From: Monodelphis domestica
Taxonomy: Eukaryota > Chordata > Mammalia > Didelphimorphia > Didelphidae
Assembly (NCBI RefSeq): GCF_027887165.1
Contig: NC_077235.1
Location: 48,167,395-48,231,394 of the forward strand
Length of the DNA: 64,000 bases
Direction of reading: 5' to 3'
This document shows positions 56,578-64,000 of this stretch, in pieces. Within the stretch, counting starts at the first letter, position 1. Each line of letters opens with the position of its first letter. The position numbers and the translations under genes were made by a program. The notes beneath the pieces were generated by a model. That model made no database searches. It saw only the letters and a list, made by a program, of their open reading frames with translations, and had not been told where the DNA came from.

Positions 56578-58269
56578 TCCACATTTTTTCATTATTTCCT
56601 TTGATATTCTTGATCTTTTGTTCTTCCAAATGAACTTTGTTATAGTTTTTTCTAATTTAGTAAAAAATTCTTGGTAGTTTGATGGGTATGGCACTAAACA
56701 AGTAAATTAGTTTGGGTAGGATTGTCGTTTTTATTATGTTAGCTCTTCCTACCCATGTGAAGGAAGGTGGACTAGCAGTACTAGATCTTAAACTGTACTA
56801 AAAATCAGTGGATTGGCTAAGAGACAGAAGGATGGAGCAATGGAATAGACCAGGGGAAAATGACCTCAACGAGATAGTCTATGATAAATCCAAAGATCCC
56901 AGCTTTGGGGACAAAAATCCACTATTTGACAAAAACTGTTGGGAGAGATTAGGTTTATATCAGTATCTCACACCCTACACCAAGATAAACTCAGAATGGG
57001 TGAGACTTGAATATAAAAAGAAGGAAACTATAAGTAAATTAGGTGAACACAGAATACTATACTTGTCAAATCTTCAGGAAAGGAAAATTTCTAAACCAAG
57101 CAAGAGTTAGAAAAAATTACAAAATGTAAAAACAAATAATTTTGATTACATTAAATTAAAAAGATTTTGTACAAACAAAACCAATGCAACCAAAATTAGA
57201 ATGGAAGCAATAAATTGGAGGGAAACAATCTTCAGAACAAAACCCTCTGACAAAGGTCTAATTACTCAAATTTATGAAGAGCTAAATCAATTGTACAAAA
57301 AAATCAAGCCATTCCCCAATTGATAAATGGGCAAGGGATATGAATAGGCAGTTTTCAGATAATGAAATCAAAACTATTATTAAACACATGAAAAAGTGTT
57401 CTGAATCTCTTATAGTCAGAGAAATGCAAATCAAAACAACTCTGAGGTATCATCACACACCTAGCAGATTAGCTAACATGACAGCAAAGGAAAGTAATAA
57501 ATGTTAGAGGGGATGTGGCAAAATACAGACATTAACGCACTGCTGGTGGAGTTGTGAATTGATCCAACCATTCTGGAAAACAATTTGGAACTATGTCCAA
57601 AGGGCGTTAAAAGACTACCTGCCCTTTGATCCAGTCATACCACTGCTAGGTTTATACCCCAAAGAGATAATAAGCAAAAAGACTTGTACAAAAATATTTA
57701 TAGCCAATGCTCTTTGTGTTGGCAAAAAAAAAAAGGAAAATGAAGGGATGTCTTTCCCTTGAGGAATGGCTGAACAAACTGTGGTACCTGTTGGTGATGA
57801 AATATTATTGTGCTAAAAGGAACAATTAATGAACTAGAGGAATTCCATGTGAACTAGAACAAAGTGCAGGAATGGATGCAGAGTGAAAGGAGCAGAACCA
57901 GGAGAACAATGAAAACAGAGACTGATACACTATGGTACAATTAAATATAATGGACTTCTCTACTAGCGGCAATGCAATGATCAAGGACAATTCTGAGGGA
58001 CTTTTGAGAAAGAATGCTATCTACAGGAAGAACTGTGGAAACACAGAAGAAAAATAACTGCTCGGGATGGATGGGGATATAGACTAAATGATCACCCAGG
58101 TGAAAATATCAATGGTATGGAAATGGGACTTGATCAATGACACATGTAAAACCCAGAGGAATTGCCTTCTGCTACGGGAGGAAAGTTGGGGGAGAACAGG
58201 GAAAGAACATGAATCTTGTAACCATGAAAATAATATTCTAAATTAATTAATTAAATAATTTTTTAAAAA
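56578..58269 (+). mobile_element. L1 with 5' inversion (twin priming)
   Basis: Segment 56,578-56,755 is L1 ORF2 sequence in reverse. Segment 56,756-58,269 is the directly following L1 sequence in the sense direction, to an A-rich tail. The inverted part ends (in L1 order) at aaaaaatgtgga and the sense part begins at tgtgaaggaagg, so the junction overlaps within the same L1 site. It is flanked by aggagtatagtgg (56,565-56,577) and aggagtagagtgg (58,270-58,282), one mismatch in 13 bp. The ORF2 part is broken by frameshifts and is inactive. Confidence 0.88.
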
Positions 58270-58282
58270 AGGAGTAGAGTGG

Positions 58283-58710
58283 CACAGACGCTTTATCTCC
58301 CCATCCCACCTTTACTGAATAAGAAAATGAAGAAGTTCAGAGAAAAGCAAGAAAGACAGAGAGAAGGAAAGAGCAGAGATTTGCTGGAATTCAGTGGTCT
58401 TGGCTATACCTGATGCTTATTTACTTGGGCTTGCTGGGCCTCCGTTTCATCCTCTGTCACACAAGGGGAAATGCTCTATCTGATCTCTAAGCACCTACTC
58501 ATTTCTGAAGGTTGGGATTTATTACAGGGCAGGGTATTCCTTTACTATTATCCTGGGAAGTGCCCCTCTCGGGGTCACACAAGTACGAAGGGAGGGAGGC
58601 AGAAACAGAAGAGTCCCACACTGCCAAGCTATTCAGGGCCCTCTGGGCCTTCAGAGCAAGGCAAACTCTAAAGTCCACCCAACTGACCCCACAGAAAAGG
58701 TAGAAAGGCT
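58283..58710. other. Non-coding between L1 and candidate exon
   Basis: No repeat recognised. If the exon at 58,714-58,794 is real, this would be intron on the - strand. Confidence 0.35.
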
Positions 58711-58713
58711 TAC

Positions 58714-58794
58714 AGTGCCGGTGAGACGCTGGGGGTTGTGGTGGTTGAGGTGGCGGCGGCTGCTGATGCTCCTTCTGAAGGGAACTGCCACCAG
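58714..58794 (-). CDS. Candidate 81-nt internal exon, gene unknown
   Basis: On the - strand a strong acceptor (ctgttctcctgttgtctcttgtacag) precedes an 81-nt GC-rich segment ending at ACT|gtaagcc, a good donor. The length is a multiple of three, so no frame is broken. All three frames are open: one reads GGSSLQKEHQQPPPPQPPQ-type sequence, one LVAVPFRRSISSRRHLNHH-type, and one an Ala/Ser/Thr-rich run. The upstream neighbourhood carries ETS/YY1 promoter-like motifs in the right direction for a - strand gene. No start codon lies in it, so it would be internal. I cannot name the gene, and a chance splice-like match is possible. Confidence 0.3.
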
Positions 58795-58895
58795 CTGTAC
58801 AAGAGACAACAGGAGAACAGGGCGGTTGAGAAGAGGAATAAAGAACACAGAGGTAACCAGCAAACAGAATCATCTGTAGTTATGGAAAGCCGGAA

Positions 58896-58946
58896 CCGGA
58901 AGTGACGGTGCAGGAACAGGAAGTGACCGTGCCGGAACAGGAAGTG
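58896..58946 (+). promoter_or_regulatory. Three ETS motifs at exact 21-bp spacing
   Basis: CCGGAAGTG at 58,896-58,904, CAGGAAGTG at 58,917-58,925 and CAGGAAGTG at 58,938-58,946 lie in a tandem 21-bp unit. GGAAGTG is the core bound by ETS factors such as GABPA and ELK, common in TATA-less promoters. The units differ by a few bases, so selection or recent duplication are both possible. Confidence 0.55.
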
Positions 58947-58968
58947 ATTATGTAAGTTGGGGAAACCA

Positions 58969-58985
58969 AAGCGCCCCCTATGGCT
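58969..58985 (-). promoter_or_regulatory. CTCF-like motif
   Basis: aagcgccccctatgg contains the reversed CTCF core (AGGGGGCGCT on the - strand). It lies 23 bp beyond the ETS array. Confidence 0.45.
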
Positions 58986-59990
58986 GTCCTGGCCCGAACC
59001 AGTTGCGCAGATCTCCCGCCAAGCTCCTTTGGACACCTGCTGTGCAAAAGCGCATTCTCCTTTCAGTTCTATTGCTCTTATCCCCTGCATTTCCTGCCTC
59101 CCTCCCACTTACGCCATATCCCCCACAAGTGCATGATCCCCCTTCTTTCCGCCATGAAAGTCTTCCTAAGCACTTGAACTCTCTCCTGCTGATGCTACTT
59201 CCCAGACTTTCCTCACCTTCCATTTTGTTCCTTTGCCCGTTGTAAGCACGCAGCTGCCCCTCTCCTCCCAGTACCCCCTTTTTAGCCTTCCCCTCCTTCA
59301 CTAGGATTGTATCTCTAAGCACCTACTTCCTTGCTCTTCCCATTCCTTGCCTTCTTGAGCCTTCCATTGCTGGGAGAGGGGCAGAGACTAACTGTGAGGA
59401 AAAGGAGAAAGAAAGGAAAAAGAGGGGGGAGGCCCCCCACAGGCGACCATATCTCCCAAGGGGTTGCTCACCAGTCAGGTGGTCGGCTTCTCACCAGTCA
59501 GCTGGTCAACTTCGTGGGCTCCAGGTCCCCACCTCCTCCTGGAGGCTTGTGCTAACTGCTAACTGCTACCCTCTCGTGAGGCACTGTGCCCCTCCGGCAC
59601 CACACCTCACGAGTTAACTGCAACGGATCTGCTGCAAAAATCAAATGGGTAGGCAGCCCACCGGCAGTAGTAAGGGCACCAAATGGCACTCTATACACCC
59701 ACAGGACCCGTTTGGGCCTGGGTCTAGTTTTAGCCACCTGCCCACCGATCCCCACTCATCCCCACCTACCCACTCAGGACCATGCCATCGGAGCCACCCA
59801 CCGAAGAGTTCTGCTCCCATTTGTAATCACCCAGGGTTCCCTCCCCCACCTCCCAGCTCATCTACCCACCAAGCCACCAGAGAGCTTCCCCTCACCCATC
59901 AACCCTTCCCTTCACTTTACCCACTACCCACCCCAGAACTTGACCCTCTACATGCTCCATCTGCCCACCCAGACCCATCTATCCCGAGAC
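58986..59990. other. C-rich non-coding stretch
   Basis: C/T-rich with many cccacc words near 59,700-59,990. Frames such as 59,586-60,158 (+) are Pro/His/Thr-rich and look compositional. No exon called. Confidence 0.3.
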
Positions 59991-60027
59991 CCTGCAGCTC
60001 CTCTTTCCCCTACCAACTCCAGCGAGT

Positions 60028-60085
60028 CACAATGGCGAATGAAGAGCGGAAGTGAGAAGGAGGTTTTTAAAGGGTTGGGTATTGC
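60028..60085. promoter_or_regulatory. YY1/ETS promoter-like element
   Basis: cacaATGGCGaatg (YY1-type) is followed 10 bp later by CGGAAGTG (ETS) at 60,049-60,056. A tttttaaagg TATA-like word near 60,063-60,072 would suit - strand transcription. This pairing is common at 5' ends of housekeeping genes. No transcript is demonstrated. Confidence 0.4.
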
Positions 60086-60158
60086 CTCACCCCCACAGTG
60101 GGGGGGAGCACTTTGCACATGCTCAGAGCATTTGAGACCCCTCCCCTTCCGGTCCTGA

Positions 60159-60190
60159 CTCACGTGACTTCTATCCACTAGGGGGTGGGG
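60159..60190 (+). promoter_or_regulatory. E-box and CTCF-like motif
   Basis: tcacgtgac at 60,160-60,168 is a palindromic USF/MITF-type E-box. ccactagggggtgg at 60,176-60,189 resembles the CTCF core on the + strand. Confidence 0.4.
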
Positions 60191-60589
60191 GTAGGGGTGA
60201 AGGTGGGGGATTGCTGCTTCATTGTACCACTTGTGCTCCTTCAAGGGAAAACCCCCTAGCTAGTAGTCTAGTCCAACCCCACCCTTTATGGACTGGGAAA
60301 CTGAAGCCTAGCCGATGTCCCTGATTCATCTCGCTTTTCAGAAGCTGCCCTTTTATGATGTTGGTGGGGGTAGAAGGTGCGGATAAGGTGGATCTTAAAG
60401 AATTCACATCAGGGAAAGACTTGCAGAAGGAACTGGGAATGTTTAGTCTAGTGAATAGAAGCCTCAGAGGGGGCAAGGGAGCTATCTTCAAGTATCTGTT
60501 TATAAATATCTTGTATAGGCCCATCATCATTGAGCTGTGTACTTGCACCTCCCTCTCCAGTAAGTAAAGGCTTGGCTTACTTTCATACC

Positions 60590-60640
60590 CCTGGCATGTG
60601 GCACAGTGCTAGGCACTGAAAAAATATGTTGATGGAAAAG
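60590..60640 (+). mobile_element. L2 3'-end trace
   Basis: cctggcatgtggcacagtgctaggcactg followed by aaaaatatgttga, an L2-type ending. Confidence 0.5.
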
Positions 60641-60644
60641 AGAT

Positions 60645-60877
60645 TGTTATGCAGTCATTTTCAGCAGTGTCTAACTCTTCATGACCCCTTTTGGAGTTTT
60701 CTTGGCAAAGATCCTAGTGGTTTGTCCTTTCCTTCTCTAGCTCATTTCACAGAAGAGGAAACTAAGGCAAACAGAGTGAAGTGACTTGCCCAGGGTCACA
60801 CAGCTAGGATGTGTCTGATGACAGATTTGAATTCAGGTCTTCCTGACTCCAAGCCCAGTGCCACCTAGCACCTGGAA
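60645..60877 (-). mobile_element. MAR1/MIR-type SINE, antisense
   Basis: Ordered words: cattttcagcagtgtctaactcttcatgacccc, ggagttttcttggcaaagat, tcatttcacagaagaggaaactaaggc, cccagggtcacacagctagg and tccaagcccagtgccacctag. This layout is typical of a marsupial MIR-related SINE. Diverged. Confidence 0.72.
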
Positions 60878-61350
60878 AAAGAATTGAACTTGTTCCATTT
60901 TGGCCATAGAGGCAAGAACCAGGAAAAATGGGTGGATGTTTTAGAGAGGCAGGTTTCTATGCAAGATTCCTAATTTTTAAAGGCAAATCAAAGGGAAATC
61001 CTGCTCTAGATGGAAGTGGACTTCACTCTGGAGCCTTTCCAGCAGAGCAGGAGGACCAGCTTTAGATGTAGTGTAGTATAGAGTCTGGAAAATTGCCCAT
61101 TGAGGTGCCGTCTCTGAAATACTGTGGTTCAGTGACTATGTTACTGGGCTTTTCTGGGGACAGATAGGGGTACGTATGGAATGCAGTGCTTTCCCTTCTA
61201 AGAAACTGTCTCACACATGCCCTGAACGTAAACAGTTCACTATAGTGTCCAAAGTGGATGGGAGCATCCCATTTGACCAAATGATAAGAGTGGAAAGTCA
61301 AGTCTGTTAACTTCCCACTCCCCCAACCTACCCCTCTCCACAAACAGAGG

Positions 61351-61351
<1 letters not shown>

Positions 61352-61391
<40 letters not shown>
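61352..61391. repeat. (AAT)n microsatellite
   Basis: About 13 AAT units. Confidence 0.95.
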
Positions 61392-61491
61392 GCAGCTAAC
61401 ATGTATATAGCACTTACTATATACCAGTAAACAGAATCAAGGTATTTGTCTCTGCCCAGTGAACAACATTATTTTCGCTGACCCTCTAGAT

Positions 61492-61862
61492 CAGCGATGA
61501 TGAACCTATGGCACCAGTGCCAAAGATGGCATGCAGAGAGCTCTCTATGGGCATGTGGTCATCTCTCCCTCCACCACTCCCACCAGAGTTTGTTAATATA
61601 AAGACAGAGGGTCTGAGGTGGAACTGTTCCCCTCTCCCTCCCTACACTTGCTGAGGACAATCCTCATTTCACCCACCCCTCTACCTAGCAGCCCAATGGG
61701 AGCTCTTTCTCTCTCCTGAGTGGGGTAAGAGGTGAGGGCACACCCAGCACTCTGGAGGAGAGGGGCACAGCACATGGTCTGGGGGAGGGGGGGGGGAAAT
61801 TGGCATGGCACTAGGTCTGGAGGGTGGGGCCCACCACTCCCTCTCTAAAAGGTTTATCACTG
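61492..61862 (-). mobile_element. hAT-like MITE with 8-bp target duplication
   Basis: Termini cagcgatgatgaacc and ggtttatcactg are inverted relatives. Flanked by ctctagat (61,484-61,491) and ctccagat (61,863-61,870), an 8-bp duplication with one mismatch, the length typical of hAT elements. The GC-rich interior is in the opposite orientation to the copy at 48,916. No transposase. Confidence 0.82.
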
Positions 61863-61961
61863 CTCCAGATAAAGGGTTTTTATATGAAACTCTTTTGAGA
61901 CTTTTGGAAGGTTCAGCAAAATAAAATTAAAAAAAAATTTTAGAGAACTAACAGTATTTTT

Positions 61962-62134
61962 AAATTAATTTATTTAGTCAATTTAGAACCTTATTCCTTG
62001 GTTACAGGAATCATATTATTTCCCTCCCTCCCCTCCCCCCATCCTTCCTGTACCTGACATGCAATTTCACTGGGTATTACATGTGTCCTTGATCAAAACC
62101 TATTTCCATGTTGTTGGTGTTTGCATTAGGATGG
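61962..62134 (-). mobile_element. Short antisense L1 3' end with 14-bp target duplication
   Basis: The reverse complement gives the L1 3' UTR words aacaacatggaaataggttttgatcaaggacac and cacatgtaatacccag, a G-rich patch, then the tail. The perfect direct repeat ctaacagtattttt lies at 61,948-61,961 and 62,135-62,148. Confidence 0.9.
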
Positions 62135-62148
62135 CTAACAGTATTTTT

Positions 62149-63119
62149 TAAAACATGGTTTGTTACCTTTTGGTGGGACATTTTAGCACTAACAAGGGGA
62201 TGAAAAAATAGGTGTAACTTCAGCATGAAAAAAGTCTCCCCATAAAAAAAATAGAGGAGCATCACAAATAATGACAAATTTTTCCAGTCAACAAAATATT
62301 TTAAGTCTATCCTCCCTTCAGGAAGTAGTCTCCCCATGCAGAAAATAATATTGTCAAAGATAGGTTCAGGTCACAAGTGGAAGGGATCACCATACCAGGA
62401 AGGTATCTCAGAAGATCACAGATCTTTTGTGTATTTGTATAAAATGGGGATGATGATGACACTTGTATGGCCTACCTTGATGGGTTTTTTGAGGCAAGTG
62501 CTTGGTAGATAGCAAAATACTTAAGAAATAGGATTGACTTTTTATCCATTCTTTTCATTCCCTAAATTGTTCAAATGGAGAAGTGTCCAGTATAGTCCCT
62601 TAATAATCATAATATGATATAATGAAAATGCTCCACTGAGAGCCTCAGTTTCTTTCTTTGTAAAATAAAAGGATTGGACTAGTTCACAGAAGCATTTTCC
62701 CCACTTAGGACAAAACCAGTTGGAGAGGGGGTCAGGGTGATGATGCACAAAGAGAAGGATGGAAGAGGGCCATAAAGTCTACATATGGGATGATCTGAAA
62801 AGGGTATTGTCACACCAAGAAAGAATATAGCCTCCATCTTTCTCCTGGCATAGGACATTCCTCTTCACCCCTTTCAGAAGCCTGAGACCAATGGACTGCT
62901 ACGCTCAAGACATGGAGACAGAAGTCTTTGGTTCACAATAAGGAAAAAGGGTAATCCTTCTCCACCAAAAGCTGGCATCAAGACTGCCCTACTCTAGTTG
63001 TGACAGGTTTGGGTTTTCTAATGCCCCTTCTGGGCATGAAAGTCATTACTTCCTTGTTGGATAAATAGACTTCATGTGCTCAAATTTTCTTGGAAGTCTA
63101 CCTAGGGCCCGTGCACTTG
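62149..63119. other. Unassigned, weak MIR trace near 62,640
   Basis: No gene recognised. agcctcagtttctttctttgtaaaataaaaggattggac near 62,641 is MIR-like. Confidence 0.35.
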
Positions 63120-63310
63120 TTTGTTTGTTGTTTAAATATACTTTGATAACTGTATTTCAATGTAATTGGTGTCTTTTGTAATCCTATGAAGTTCATTTTA
63201 TGCATTTCAATCCATGATTCTGAAAAAGGGTCCATTGGTTTCCCCAAACTGCCAAAGCAGCCCAGGCCATAAAATTAAAAAAAAAAAAAAGATTTAGAAT
63301 CCCTGTTCTA
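63120..63310 (+). repeat. MITE-like repeat, copy 2
   Basis: Shares its central words and order with 54,700-54,885 (ttggtgtcttttgtaatcc, tttatgcatttca, tgattctgaaaaagggtcc) and ends agatttagaatccctg. Confidence 0.55.
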
Positions 63311-63490
63311 GGCCTTTGGTATAGTGGAAAACCTACTGTATTTGGAGCAAAGGACCTGAATTCAAGTCCCACCTATGACTCAAGGTAAAATCCCTTCCCT
63401 AGAGAGGGGAAATGAGCAAAATGTAAAATGAGGCAGCTGCCTTGGATGGTCTCTGATGCCCCTTTCAACTCTAAATCCCTGATTCTAAGT
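63311..63490 (+). mobile_element. MIR element
   Basis: Sense MIR-like: ggtatagtggaaaacctactg (head) and gatggtctctgatgcccctttcaactctaaatccctgattcta (3' end). The core is diverged. Confidence 0.6.
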
Positions 63491-64000
63491 AGTTTGATCT
63501 CCTGAGCAGGGAGGGAAAAAGGGGGACTGTTCAAATCTCTAGTGGATTAGGCAGGCTCCTTGGGTTTCTCACCCTGCTCTGGATACCACTCTATTGCCAA
63601 ATAAAGCATTGCTGCTACACTCCAAGCTCCATCCAGTCTGGATACCAAATCAAAGAGTCATTAACCTCCCTTTTTCTTCCATTTTTGCCAAAAGCATCCA
63701 TCAATAAATAATATAAATATACTTGTTCCTTCAAATTCAACTGTTGGCAACACTGAGCTGACTAAGTGCTCTACTTAAACATGAGCTGAAGGGAGCAGCA
63801 CCCTGCCTTAAGAAAGTCATTACTGAGAGCACAACCACCCTCTGAGTCTGAAGTCCAGCTCCCACCCTGGATTTTCTATCAATCCTTCCCAATGACCTTC
63901 TCTTCCAGTCACTGCATGGATGAAAGGGAATATCACCTTTTGGATTCCTGTTTGGTGACTATTGGAGTTGTGAAAGGATTTCTTTCATTCCCTTTGTCTA
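63491..64000. other. Unassigned stretch to window end
   Basis: No gene or clear repeat seen. Confidence 0.3.

Noticed and set aside
59586-60158. 190-codon + strand frame rich in Pro/His/Thr
   Set aside because: Composition follows a C-rich stretch, and a second frame over the same bases is equally open. It overlaps promoter-like motifs instead of an exon structure.

Overview
This window looks like marsupial nuclear DNA. The evidence is the interspersed repeats: about twenty copies of a roughly 200-bp CORE-SINE of the marsupial type (MIR-like core with the cacacagctggg / cagctgtgtgaccctgggcaagtcac box), many 5'-truncated L1 copies of a marsupial-style family, hAT-like MITEs, and older MIR, L2 and L3/CR1 fragments. 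The species cannot be fixed from sequence alone. Almost none of the window is protein coding, and the very long open frames inside it are low-complexity artefacts.

1-24.6 kb is a repeat-dense landscape. It holds a SINE cluster (0.4-2.3 kb), a degenerate L1, and a young L1 inserted inside an older L1 (4.6-7.7 kb) with a visible target-site duplication. It also holds the decayed RNase H/integrase part of a class I (gamma-like) endogenous retrovirus (7.7-9.1 kb), several LTR-like segments, an internally deleted L1/HAL1 (17.6-18.9 kb), more SINEs and L2/L3/MIR fossils. 24.6-27 kb holds a GAAA/GGAA microsatellite grown next to a truncated SINE, followed directly by a broken processed copy of zyxin (ZYX).

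27.3-44.6 kb is the dominant object: about 17 kb whose + strand is almost wholly purine. It is built from period-3 RRN triplets (GAG, AAG, AAT, AAC, ATG), with recurring longer words, embedded pure (GAA)n and (GGA)n runs, and a few later SINE/L1 insertions.

44.6-64 kb is more gene-like but still sparse. A CpG-rich, intronless, 241-codon open frame on the - strand (49,685-50,410) encodes an unrecognised Pro/Ala/Val-rich protein and has a well-placed polyadenylation signal downstream. Near 58.7-60.2 kb there is a candidate regulatory/promoter region: three ETS motifs phased at exactly 21 bp, two CTCF-like motifs, an adjacent YY1/ETS pair and an E-box. A plausible 81-nt - strand exon lies beside it. 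An L1 with a 5' inversion (twin priming) lies at 56.6-58.3 kb, and a hAT MITE with an 8-bp duplication at 61.5-61.9 kb. No tRNA, rRNA, CRISPR or operon-type features were seen.
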